Both the position numbers and the translations under genes were made by a program. From Actinomadura cremea (lineage in GTDB: Bacteria > Actinomycetota > Actinomycetes > Streptosporangiales > Streptosporangiaceae), in NCBI RefSeq assembly GCF_014648495.1, contig NZ_BMRF01000002.1, positions 1 through 64,000 on the forward strand: 64,000 nt of DNA. The letters are read 5' to 3'. The stretch's first letter is position 1, and every line of letters begins with the position of its first letter. Positions 51,027-59,452 of this stretch are shown here, one piece after another. Under the pieces are notes generated by a model, which saw nothing but the letters and a program-made list of their open reading frames with translations, ran no database searches and had not been told where the DNA came from.

Positions 51027-52360
51027 CGGCCGTCGCCGGCCTCGGCGAGCGGACGGTCGGTGGCGTCGCGCCGTCCGAACAGGTGCAGGGCCGCGATCAT
51101 CCCGAAGATCGCCCAGCCGTGCCGGTAGTGGAGCGTCTCGTAGAACAGCCCGGAGATCAGGAAGACGGCGATGAGCGCCCCGAACATCTCCGGGTGCGGG
51201 ACGAGCCGCGCGTACTCGCCCGTCAGGGCGCCGCGGCGCGCGATCCGCGTGCAGTTCAGCAGCAGGGCGTACACCAGGACGATCAGCGCGACGCCGCCGA
51301 GGAAGCCGCGCTCCAGCGTCGAGGCGATGTAGTCGTTGTGCGCCTCCCGGATGTAGGTCTCCTGCCGGTCCATCATCGCGTTCATGGTCTCGCCGGGCCC
51401 GATGCCCCACGGGTGCCGCTGTTCGGCGATCATGTCGGCGGTCGTGGCGAACACGGTGCTGCGCGACTCGGTGCTCTCCCCGGTCGTCCGGCCGATCGAG
51501 TCGCGCAGCACCGGGTGCATGCCGCTGACCCGGTCGAGGTACGGCTGGACGTCGACGGCCGAGACGAGCGCGACGCCGCCGCCCGCGACGACCCCGGCGA
51601 GGCAGCCGGTCGCGATGGCCCGGTACGCCTTCCCCTCGCGGAACAGCCGGAACAGGTGGGCGAGGACGAGCGCGACGAGGAGCGACAGCAGGCCGCCGTT
51701 GGAGCCGGTGAGCAGCTCGGCGGCCAGCAGGGTCCCGAGCACCGCGTACCGCCGCCACGCCGTCCGCGGCGTCCGCGTGGCCCGCACGATGAAGAAGACG
51801 CAGATGAACCAGTTGGACGCGTAGTTGGCGTCGCCGAACGTGAACATGGCGCGCATGCCGTCCGGCTGCTTGCCGGACATCGCGTCGATGCCGAGCACGA
51901 ACCCGACGATCATCACGACGGCGTAGAACGTCCCGAACCCGATGAACGACCGGATGGCGACCCGCAGCATCCGGGGGTCGCGGCTCAGGTTCGCGACGCA
52001 CACGCCCCAGAAGAGGACGAACAGGTCCTTGGCGAGCGTGAGCAGTCCGGCCTGGTTGACGTACGCGGCGATGCCGCCCGCGATGATCGTCAGCAGTGTC
52101 GGCAGCAGGAACGGCCACCGCACCGGCAGCCGCCGCCCGCCCGCCCACAGCAGCGTCGCGACCGTCAGCACGACGAGCATGAGGTCGGGCAGGCCGGTGT
52201 TGCCGGGGCCCGGCGGCAGCCCCGCCGGCATCAGCATCGGCAGCGACGCGATCCCGAGGGACAGCAGCACCGCCTCCGGCCGCCACCGGTTCCGCAGCGG
52301 CGCCGGACGGCCGCCGTCCGGCGCCGCCCGCACCGGCGGCCGTTCGATGATCGTGGTCAT
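51023..52360 (-). CDS. O-antigen ligase/Wzy-type polymerase
   Basis: A 445-residue membrane protein of the O-antigen ligase family with about 10-12 helices. A large outer loop contains HPWGIGPGETMNAMMDRQ and EAHNDYIASTLERGFLGG, matching the conserved GxG and HNxxL-type region of these polymerases. It would polymerise repeat units outside the membrane. Coupled by ATGA to the genes on both sides. Confidence 0.82.
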   Translation of the reverse strand: MTTIIERPPVRAAPDGGRPAPLRNRWRPEAVLLSLGIASLPMLMPAGLPPGPGNTGLPDLMLVVLTVATLLWAGGRRLPVRWPFLLPTLLTIIAGGIAAYVNQAGLLTLAKDLFVLFWGVCVANLSRDPRMLRVAIRSFIGFGTFYAVVMIVGFVLGIDAMSGKQPDGMRAMFTFGDANYASNWFICVFFIVRATRTPRTAWRRYAVLGTLLAAELLTGSNGGLLSLLVALVLAHLFRLFREGKAYRAIATGCLAGVVAGGGVALVSAVDVQPYLDRVSGMHPVLRDSIGRTTGESTESRSTVFATTADMIAEQRHPWGIGPGETMNAMMDRQETYIREAHNDYIASTLERGFLGGVALIVLVYALLLNCTRIARRGALTGEYARLVPHPEMFGALIAVFLISGLFYETLHYRHGWAIFGMIAALHLFGRRDATDRPLAEAGDGR

Positions 52361-53580
52361 GGGCGCCTGGAGCTCCCTCGGTAGGTCTCCTCCAGCACGG
52401 TCCCGAGGTGGGCGGGGGAGAACCAGTCGCCGACCCGGTCCCGGGCCCGCGCCGCCATCCGGGCGGCGGTGACCGGATCGTCCAGCAGCACCGTGACCGC
52501 CGCCGCCAGCCCCGCCGGGTCCTCCGGGCGGACGAGCATCCCGGTCTCACCGGCGAGCACCAGGTCCTGGTTGGACGGGACGGCCGTCGCGACCAGCGGG
52601 ATCCCCGCGCCGATCGCCTCGACCAGCACGCACGGCAGGCCCTCCCAGCGGCTCGCCATCGCCAGCACGTCGAACGCGGGCAGCACCGCCGCGACGTCGT
52701 CGCGATGCCCGAGCCAGCGCATCCGCTCGCCGATCCCGAGCCGGTCCGTCAGCCGCTTCAGCTCCTCGTCCATCGGCCCGCCGCCGACCCACAGCCCGAA
52801 CACGTCGCCCGGCAGCCGCGCGACGGCCCTCGCGAAGATCTCCGGGCCCTTCTGGAACGTCAGCCGCCCCACCGACCCGACGACCTTCACCCCGAGCGGC
52901 AGGTCGAGACGGCGCCGCGCCTGCGCCCGCGAGCCCGGCGCGGCCGCGTAGGCCGCCACGTCCACGGCGGGCCACGACAGCCGCACCCGCTCGGGCGTCG
53001 TGAGCCCCAGCCGCAGCGCGGTCGTCACCGTCTCGGACCCGATCGCGAGGAACGCGTCCGTCCGCTTCGCCGCGACGCGCTCCAGACCTATATACGTGCG
53101 GCGCCGCGCCCACGACTGGAACTCGTTGAACGGGAACCCGTGCCAGGTGTGGACGATCCGCGGCACGCCGGCCCGCGCCGCCGCGACCCGTCCGATCACC
53201 CCGCCCTTCGCGCTGTGCGTGTGGACCACGTCGTAGCGGCCCTCGCGCAGCACCCCTTCGAGCGTCCGCAGCGCCGCCAGGTCGTCGCGCGGGGAGATCT
53301 GCGGGACGAGCGGCCCCACCTGCACGATCTCCATCCCCGCCGCGTGCGCGCGGGGCGTCAGGTCGCCGGCCGCCGCGTTCGCGACCGCCTCGTCCCCGTG
53401 CAGCACCGCCGCGCGCGCGCCCCCGGACGCGCGGCTGTCGATGCCGACGCCGCCGGTGACGATCGCGCGCTCGTAGTCGCCGTCCGCCAGCGCCAGCATC
53501 CCGTTCAGCGCGACCTGCCCGGCGCCCCCGTTGAACCGGGTGATCACCGTGGCCACGCGCAGCTTCCGATCCGTACTCAC
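52357..53580 (-). CDS. GT4-family glycosyltransferase
   Basis: A 407-residue GT-B enzyme. The N-domain has VVHTHSAKGGVIGRVAA; the C-domain has VGSVGRLTFQKGPEIFARA and the retaining-GT4 signature ASRWEGLPCVLVEAIGAGIPLVAT. It adds a sugar to the lipid-linked repeat unit at the inner membrane face. The GTG start overlaps the CapD-like stop. It is the only glycosyltransferase in the locus besides the initiating enzyme, so the repeat unit may be short or further transferases lie elsewhere. Confidence 0.82.
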   Translation of the reverse strand: MSTDRKLRVATVITRFNGGAGQVALNGMLALADGDYERAIVTGGVGIDSRASGGARAAVLHGDEAVANAAAGDLTPRAHAAGMEIVQVGPLVPQISPRDDLAALRTLEGVLREGRYDVVHTHSAKGGVIGRVAAARAGVPRIVHTWHGFPFNEFQSWARRRTYIGLERVAAKRTDAFLAIGSETVTTALRLGLTTPERVRLSWPAVDVAAYAAAPGSRAQARRRLDLPLGVKVVGSVGRLTFQKGPEIFARAVARLPGDVFGLWVGGGPMDEELKRLTDRLGIGERMRWLGHRDDVAAVLPAFDVLAMASRWEGLPCVLVEAIGAGIPLVATAVPSNQDLVLAGETGMLVRPEDPAGLAAAVTVLLDDPVTAARMAARARDRVGDWFSPAHLGTVLEETYRGSSRRP

Positions 53581-54689
53581 GGGCACCTCACAGCCGAGGA
53601 GGGTCGGTACTCCGGCAGCAGCCGCCGCAGCAGCCGCCGCACGCGGCGCGCGTCGCCCGCGCCCGCCGCCGCCTCCAGCGCGTCCAGCAGGGCGGGGAGT
53701 CCGGCCGGGGGCGGGGCCGGCCGGGTCGCCCAGATCTTCGGATGGACGGTGCGGATCCGGCGCTCGGAGTCGGCGAACGCCTTCTCCGCGAGCTTCTCGC
53801 CGGGGCCGAGGCCGCTGAACCGGATCGTCACCTCCGGCAGCCGGAGCTGCTCGGCGTACCGGTGGACCAGGTCCACGACCGGGACGGGGCGGCCGACGTC
53901 CAGCGCGAACGTCTCCGCCTCCTCCGCCAGCACCGCCGCCTCCAGCAGCAGCCCCGCCGCCTCCTCCACCGTCATGAAGTTCCGCGTCGCCGCCGGATGC
54001 GGGACGGTCACCGCCTCGCCCGCCGAGATCCGCCGCGCCAGCCGCCGCAGCGGCGGCCCCGCGTCCAGGACGCTGCCGACGCGGACCGCCGCGAAGCACG
54101 TCGGGCCGCCCGTCGCCGTGTGCGGCAGCAGCTCGGCGAGCCGCAGCGTCGCGCCCAGCACCGACGTCGGGTCGGCGGCCAGCTCCGACGACACCAGCAC
54201 CAGCCGCTCCACCCCGTGCCGGACCGCGCTGTCGACCGTGTGCCGGGTGCCGAGGACGTTCTCCGCGACGCCGCCGCACGGGTCCCGCTCGACCGCCGCC
54301 AGCTCCCGCCGTCCCGCCGTGTGGAACAGCAGCTCCGGCCGCGCCGTCGCCACGACCCGGTCGACGCGCCCCGCGTCGCGCACGTCGGCCCGCGCGACCG
54401 TCACCGTCCCGTCCGGCAGCCCGGACAGCTCCCGGCCGAGCCGCTCCAGCCCGCCGCCGTCGACGTCGACCAGGCACAGCGCCGCCGGGTCGTACCGCCC
54501 GATCTGCCTGCACAGCGCGGCGCCGACCGTCCCGCACGCCCCGGTCACCAGCACCCGCCGGCCGCGCACCAGCCGCCGCCCGCGCGGGCCCGCCAGCACG
54601 ACCTCGTCCCGTCCGAGCAGCCGCGCCATCGGGCTGGCCGGTTCCGGGACGGCGGGGGCCGGACGGCGGCGCGGCAGGAAGCGACGCAC
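53577..54689 (-). CDS. CapD/FlaA1-like nucleotide-sugar protein with altered active site
   Basis: A 370-residue NAD-binding polysaccharide biosynthesis protein without the usual membrane half. The cofactor loop VLVTGACGTVGAALCRQI is intact, as is FHTAGRRELAAVERDP. The expected catalytic SxDK and MGATK are replaced by SSELAADPTSVLGATLRLAE, so the active-site Asp-Lys pair and the later Lys are missing. It may be catalytically dead or changed in specificity. GTG 54689 follows CCGGAGCTGACC. Confidence 0.75.
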   Translation of the reverse strand: MRRFLPRRRPAPAVPEPASPMARLLGRDEVVLAGPRGRRLVRGRRVLVTGACGTVGAALCRQIGRYDPAALCLVDVDGGGLERLGRELSGLPDGTVTVARADVRDAGRVDRVVATARPELLFHTAGRRELAAVERDPCGGVAENVLGTRHTVDSAVRHGVERLVLVSSELAADPTSVLGATLRLAELLPHTATGGPTCFAAVRVGSVLDAGPPLRRLARRISAGEAVTVPHPAATRNFMTVEEAAGLLLEAAVLAEEAETFALDVGRPVPVVDLVHRYAEQLRLPEVTIRFSGLGPGEKLAEKAFADSERRIRTVHPKIWATRPAPPPAGLPALLDALEAAAGAGDARRVRRLLRRLLPEYRPSSAVRCP

Positions 54690-54691
54690 GG

Positions 54692-55834
54692 TCAGCTCCG
54701 GCTCCGCAGCGCCCCGGCCAGAGCCGACACCACCCGGTCCACCTGGTCGGACGTCAGGCCCGGGTACAGCGGCAGCGACAGCAGCTCCCCCGAGATCCGC
54801 TCGGTCACCGGCACCGACGCGCACTCGTCCGCGCCCAGGATCTCCTGGTACGCGGCCATCTGGTGCGCCGGGATGAAGTGGACGGACGTCGCGACGCCGG
54901 CCTCCTCCAGTTCGGCGCTCACCGCGTCCCGGTCCGGCACCCGCACCTGGTACAGGTGCCACGCGTGCGTGATCCCCGCGAGCTCCCGCTGCGGCAGGAC
55001 CAGCCCCGGCAGCCCGGCGAGGGCCGCGTCGTACGCGGCGACGATCTCCGCGCGCCGCCGCTGCCAGCCGGGCAGCGCCGCGAGCTGCGCCCGCCCGATC
55101 GCCGCCTGGACGTCGGTCATGTTCGCCTTCAGCCCGACGGTCTTCACGTCGTAGCGCCAGCTTCCGCCCGGCAGGTACCGCCGCCACGAGTCCTTGCTCA
55201 TCCCGTGCAGCCGCATGGCCCGCACCCGGTCGGCGAACTCCTGGTCGCTCGACGCGACCGCGCCGCCCTCGCCGATCGGCATGTTCTTCGTCGCGTAGAA
55301 CGAGAAGCACGCCGCGAACGACGCCGAACCGACCGGCGCCCCGTCCCGCGCCGCGCCCGGCCCGTGCGCCGCGTCCTCGATGATCCGCGTCCGGTCGAGC
55401 CCCGCCGCCTCGGCGAGCGCCGGCACGTCCACGGGATAGCCGCCCTGGTTCTGGACGATCATCGCCGCCGCGTCCACCCGCCGCGCCGCCGCCGCGACCG
55501 TCCGCGCATCCGGCACGAGCGTGCCCTCGTCCACGTCGACCAGCACCGGACGGTGCCCCGCGTGCAGGATCGCGTTGATCGCACCGCAGAACGTCAGGCT
55601 CGGCGTCAGCACCGCCGAACCGGGCGGCAGCCCGAGCGCCCGCAGGCTCAGCTCCAGCGCCGTCGTGCAGGACGCCACCGCCACCACGTGCGCGGCGCCC
55701 AGGTGGTCGGCGAACTCCTGCTCGAACTGGCCCGTCTGCGGGCCCGTGGTGATCCACCCCGAGTCCAGGACCTTGACGACGGCGTCGGAGACCTCGCCGG
55801 CCAGCGACGGAACGGTGAAGGGAACGGAACTCAT
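54692..55834 (-). CDS. DegT/DnrJ/EryC1/StrS aminotransferase
   Basis: A 380-residue PLP enzyme. The PLP lysine is in FYATKNMPIGEGG, with IIEDAAHGPGA and ASCTTALELSLRALG also typical. It aminates a keto-sugar nucleotide, so the polymer probably contains an amino sugar. A 4-keto substrate would normally come from a CapD-type dehydratase; the neighbour at 53577 looks degenerate, so the substrate may come from elsewhere. Six bases separate the chain-length gene stop from its start. Confidence 0.85.
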   Translation of the reverse strand: MSSVPFTVPSLAGEVSDAVVKVLDSGWITTGPQTGQFEQEFADHLGAAHVVAVASCTTALELSLRALGLPPGSAVLTPSLTFCGAINAILHAGHRPVLVDVDEGTLVPDARTVAAAARRVDAAAMIVQNQGGYPVDVPALAEAAGLDRTRIIEDAAHGPGAARDGAPVGSASFAACFSFYATKNMPIGEGGAVASSDQEFADRVRAMRLHGMSKDSWRRYLPGGSWRYDVKTVGLKANMTDVQAAIGRAQLAALPGWQRRRAEIVAAYDAALAGLPGLVLPQRELAGITHAWHLYQVRVPDRDAVSAELEEAGVATSVHFIPAHQMAAYQEILGADECASVPVTERISGELLSLPLYPGLTSDQVDRVVSALAGALRSRS

Positions 55835-55839
55835 CTGCG

Positions 55840-57168
55840 CTACCTCTTGATCTTCCGGGTACCGACGACCCCCAGCAGCGGCCAGCCGGACGCCGCCACC
55901 AGGTCACGAACCGTCTCCAGCCCCGACACCGCGGTGACCGGACCGACCACGACGACGACACCGGCGGCGGCGTCCGCGCCCGGGTCGACGTCCTCGAACG
56001 CGTGTACGTGGCACAGCTCCCGCGACGGCACCGGCGTCCGCCGCGCGACCTCGCTCGACTTCTTCGCCATCACCGCGGTGCTCGCCCGCACCACCGACGT
56101 GCTCGTCTTCGCCTCGGGGCCGCTGCTGTTCGCGGACGGCCCGTCGCCCTCGCCGTCCGTCCCGTCCGGCTTCGTCTCCTTCGGCGCGACGAGCTTCGTC
56201 TCGTCCCCGTACACCGCCGCCGCCACCGCCGACACCAGCTCGGCGGGCAGCGGTCCGGGCGCCCCGACCAGCGTGAGCTGCCCGACGCCCTCGCGCCGGG
56301 CCGCCAGCCGCGTGCGCCGTCCGAGGTCGGCGAGCTCCTCGGGCCCGCGATCCGTCCAGCCCAGCAGCGGGACGCCCAGCCGCCGCGCCACCCGGCGCTG
56401 CCCCGGAACCGTCGGCCGCAGCATCTCCGCCACCACCGCGACCAGGATCGCCAGCACCAGCCCGAGCAGCCCCGCGATCGCCACCAGCATCACCATCGGG
56501 TTCGACTCCGGCGCGATCACCGCCGGCTGCACCACCGACGCCGAACCCGCCGACGTCAGCTCCGACGTCAGCTCCGCCCGGCTCGACCGCAGATCCGTCA
56601 GCTCCGCCTGGACGCGCTCCCGCTCGTTCATCGCCGCCACGTCGGGCACCGGCCCGGACGCCTCCCGCGCCAGCGGGGCGAGCTTCTCCTCCAGATCCCG
56701 GATCCGGTCGTTGATCTCGTCGATCCGCTCGTCCAGCGCGCCCCGGTTCGACTCGTTGATCTGCGCGACCACCGCGCCGCCGACCGCGTCCGCCAGCTTC
56801 CGCGCCGTCTCCGGATCGGCGTCCTCCACCGCCAGCTCGACGATCGTCGCCGTGCCGAGGCCGGTCACCTCGATCTTCTTCGCGAGCCGCTCCGGCGACC
56901 GGTCGATCTTCTGCTTCTTCAGCACGTCCGTCAGCAGGTTCCGGCTCGTCGCGTAGGCGTTCACCTGGCTCACCACGATGCTGACGCCCGCGTCCCCGAC
57001 GGCCGCGTCGGTCACGCTGCCGCTCGCCTCGATCCGGATCTGCGCGACCCCGGGCGGCTCCCGCCCGTTCATCACGAACCCCACGACCAGCACCGGGACA
57101 ACGGTCATGACCAGCAGGAGCGCCCAGTAGCGGCGTCCCACCCGCGCGGCGACCTCGTCGAGTTCCAC
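55840..57168 (-). CDS. Wzz-type chain-length protein with degenerate kinase-like tail
   Basis: A 442-residue protein. Two membrane helices (about 15-32 and 225-250) enclose a periplasmic-facing region with long charged coiled-coil helices (about 135-205), the Wzz pattern. The cytoplasmic tail resembles a BY-kinase in position, but the expected P-loop is replaced by TLVGAPGPLPAELVSAVAAAV with no Gly-Lys-Ser/Thr, and there is no tyrosine-rich end. GTG 57168 has a perfect GGAGGG six bases upstream. First gene of the leftward exopolysaccharide operon. Confidence 0.78.
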   Translation of the reverse strand: MELDEVAARVGRRYWALLLVMTVVPVLVVGFVMNGREPPGVAQIRIEASGSVTDAAVGDAGVSIVVSQVNAYATSRNLLTDVLKKQKIDRSPERLAKKIEVTGLGTATIVELAVEDADPETARKLADAVGGAVVAQINESNRGALDERIDEINDRIRDLEEKLAPLAREASGPVPDVAAMNERERVQAELTDLRSSRAELTSELTSAGSASVVQPAVIAPESNPMVMLVAIAGLLGLVLAILVAVVAEMLRPTVPGQRRVARRLGVPLLGWTDRGPEELADLGRRTRLAARREGVGQLTLVGAPGPLPAELVSAVAAAVYGDETKLVAPKETKPDGTDGEGDGPSANSSGPEAKTSTSVVRASTAVMAKKSSEVARRTPVPSRELCHVHAFEDVDPGADAAAGVVVVVGPVTAVSGLETVRDLVAASGWPLLGVVGTRKIKR

Positions 57169-57197
57169 GATCTTCCCTCCGCCTCGTCCAGGCCGAG

Positions 57198-57213
57198 CGT
57201 AAGAACGTCGTAA
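57198..57213. promoter_or_regulatory. Direct repeat CGTAA-N6-CGTAA upstream of the exopolysaccharide operon
   Basis: Two CGTAA half-sites (57198-57202 and 57209-57213) are exactly 11 bases apart, one helical turn, 30 bases before the chain-length gene start. This is the spacing at which response-regulator dimers bind direct repeats. The LuxR regulator at 57303 is a candidate binder. Confidence 0.35.
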
Positions 57214-57302
57214 CCGTTCGAAATCGCCCAAAAGACGACCCCGGCCTACGCCGTTTGCATCAGTGGCCGCCCCGCCCGCCCCGACACGCCGGCCGCGAGG
57301 GC

Positions 57303-57950
57303 TCAGTCACGCGGCCGCATCCCCGCCCGCATCGCGAGCGTGATCGCCTCCAGAGCCGAGTGCATCCCGAGCTTGGCCAGCAGGTTCTGCGTGTGCGTCC
57401 GCACCGTGTTGGCCGACAGCCCCAGCCGCTCCGCGATCTCCGCGCGGCCCAGGCCGTCCACCATGCACTGCAGGACCTCCCGCTCCCGCGGCGTCAGCTC
57501 CGGCAGCCGCTCCTCGTCGCCGTCACCGCCGGTCAGCCGGCGCAGCACCTCGCCCAGCACCTCCGGCGGGATCCACCCGCCCCGCCGCGCCGCCGACCGG
57601 ATCACCCGCGCCACCAGCTCCGCGCTCTCCGTCTTCGACAGCCACCCCACCGCGCCCCGCCGCACCGCCTGCACCAGCACGTCGAGCTCGCTCATCGCCG
57701 TCAGCACCACCACCCGCACGTCCGGGTACGACTCCCGCAGCCGGTCGAGCACGTCGAGGCCGCTCTCCGCACCGAGCGTCATGTCGAGCACCACGACCTG
57801 CGGACGCTCCGTCGCGGTCAGCGCCAGCGCCCTGCGGGCGTCCGGCGCGATCGGCAGGATCACCAGATCGGGCTCCCGGCCCAGCCGGGCCGCGAGCGCC
57901 TCGGCGAACAGCGTGTGATCGTCCACGATGAGGACGCGGGTGGGTCGCAT
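57303..57950 (-). CDS. LuxR-type response regulator next to the exopolysaccharide locus
   Basis: A 215-residue NarL-type regulator: LIVDDH, phospho-Asp in VVVLDMTLGAESG, Lys in GWLSKTE, and LuxR domain LTPREREVLQCMVDGLGRAE with SANTVRTHTQNLLAKL. No histidine kinase is adjacent. It lies 134 bases upstream of the exopolysaccharide operon on the same strand and is divergent from galE, so it probably controls one or both. Confidence 0.85.
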   Translation of the reverse strand: MRPTRVLIVDDHTLFAEALAARLGREPDLVILPIAPDARRALALTATERPQVVVLDMTLGAESGLDVLDRLRESYPDVRVVVLTAMSELDVLVQAVRRGAVGWLSKTESAELVARVIRSAARRGGWIPPEVLGEVLRRLTGGDGDEERLPELTPREREVLQCMVDGLGRAEIAERLGLSANTVRTHTQNLLAKLGMHSALEAITLAMRAGMRPRD

Positions 57951-58157
57951 CCCCCGACAATGCCGCCTCCGCCGCCCGTCCGGATCCCGCAAACGCTGTA
58001 CGCCGGCCCCCTCGCGCGCCCGGGACAGAACCGTGCGCGGACGCCTCCGGCACCCCCGCGGTTCACGCGCGTCCGAACTCGGACACCGGCGTTGACCGCC
58101 TCCGTCACGCTGCGGATTCTGTGCGTGTCCAGGCACTGGCTTCAGGGGAATGCCACT

Positions 58158-59162
58158 ATGAAAGTCCTGATCACCGGGGGAGCCGGCTTCATCGGCAGCA
58201 CGATCGCGTCCGTCTTCGCCGAGCACGGCGTGACGCCCGTCGTGCTCGACAGCCTCATCACGGGCCGGCCCGAGTTCACCGAGGGAAAGATCTTCTACCA
58301 GGGCGACATCGGCGACGGGGACCTGGTCGACGCGATCTTCCGCGACCATCCCGACATCATCGCCACCGTGCACTGCGCGGCGCTCATCGTCGTGCCCGAC
58401 TCGATGACCGACCCGCAGCGCTACTACCGGGTCAACCTCGCCAAGACCCTCGACCTCGCGGGCCACCTCGTCCGCAACGGCGCCGACCGGATGATCTTCG
58501 CGTCCACCGCCGGGATGTACCGTCCCGAACCCGACCTGTCCGTCGCCGAGACCTCGGCCCTCGAACCCCAGAACCCCTACACCCGCTCCAAGATGATGGC
58601 CGAACTGCTCCTGGCCGACCTGTGCACGGCCTACGGGCTCCGCGTCATCTCCCTCCGCTACCTCAACCCCATCGGCGCCGACCCCCAGCTGCGCTCCGGC
58701 CTGCAGAGCAGCAAGCCCACGCACGCCCTCGGCAAGATGATCGAGTGCTACGAGCAGGGCGCCCCGTTCAAGATCACGGGGGTGGACTGGGACACCCGCG
58801 ACGGCACCGCGATCCGCGACTACATCCACGTGTGGGACATCGCCCGCGCCTTCCACGAGGCCGCGGCCCGGTTCGACTCCGTCATCCCGCCCCTGTCCGA
58901 CCACCCCGGCTACGAGGTGATCAACCTCGGCACCGGCGACGGCACGACCGTCCGCGAACTCGTCACCGCCTTCCGCGAGGTCGTCGGCGACGCCTTCCGG
59001 GCCGAGGACGCGCCCGCCCGACCGGGCGACGTCGTCGGCGCGTTCGTCCGTCCGGACAAGGCGTGGGAACTGCTCCGCTGGAAGCCCGAGTACACGATCG
59101 AGGACGCCATCCGGCACTCCCTCGAGTGGGCCGAGCACCGCCGGACCCTGGCCGCGTCCTGA
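58158..59162 (+). CDS. galE: UDP-glucose 4-epimerase-like (GalE)
   Basis: A 334-residue extended SDR. The NAD loop is VLITGGAGFIGST, the catalytic Ser/Thr is in FASTAGMY, and Tyr/Lys are in NPYTRSKMM. The later LRYLNPIGADP and DYIHVWDIARA fit GalE. It would interconvert UDP-glucose and UDP-galactose or related sugars, feeding the exopolysaccharide pathway. The ATG is preceded by CAGGGGA. It is divergent from the LuxR regulator, with 207 bases between in which I see no clear operator. Confidence 0.8.
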   Translation: MKVLITGGAGFIGSTIASVFAEHGVTPVVLDSLITGRPEFTEGKIFYQGDIGDGDLVDAIFRDHPDIIATVHCAALIVVPDSMTDPQRYYRVNLAKTLDLAGHLVRNGADRMIFASTAGMYRPEPDLSVAETSALEPQNPYTRSKMMAELLLADLCTAYGLRVISLRYLNPIGADPQLRSGLQSSKPTHALGKMIECYEQGAPFKITGVDWDTRDGTAIRDYIHVWDIARAFHEAAARFDSVIPPLSDHPGYEVINLGTGDGTTVRELVTAFREVVGDAFRAEDAPARPGDVVGAFVRPDKAWELLRWKPEYTIEDAIRHSLEWAEHRRTLAAS

Positions 59163-59179
59163 CCCGCCGCCCGCGGCCC

Positions 59180-59220
59180 CTCGGGTCCGTCCGGCCCGGT
59201 CGGGTTCGGACGGACCCGAG
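59180..59220 (+). terminator. Hairpin terminator after galE
   Basis: A perfect 14-base stem (CTCGGGTCCGTCCG and its complement) with a 13-base loop, 18 bases past the galE stop. Confidence 0.7.
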
Positions 59221-59231
59221 TCTGGACGGGC

Positions 59232-59286
59232 CCGCCGCCCCGCCCGGCCGCCGAGCCTGGATGGTCCGCCGCCCCGCCCGGCCGCC
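59232..59286. repeat. Two 21-base direct repeats in the galE-graspetide gap
   Basis: CCGCCGCCCCGCCCGGCCGCC occurs at 59232-59252 and 59266-59286. They are embedded in a longer decayed unit of about 34 bases containing GAGYCTGGAYGG. The rest of the 290-base gap to 59452 is GC-rich with no gene I can support. Confidence 0.7.
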
Positions 59287-59452
59287 CGACACCGCGAGCC
59301 GTCCGGCGCGACCCGTCCGGCCCCGAGCCCGGACGGGCCTCGTGCGACCGCGTCGACACCGGCCGTCGCGCCACGGAGGTCGGACGGTCCGTGCCCGCGA
59401 CTCGCACGACCGCTTGCAGCGCGTGGCGCTTCGAAGGCTGCCCGACGTCAGC

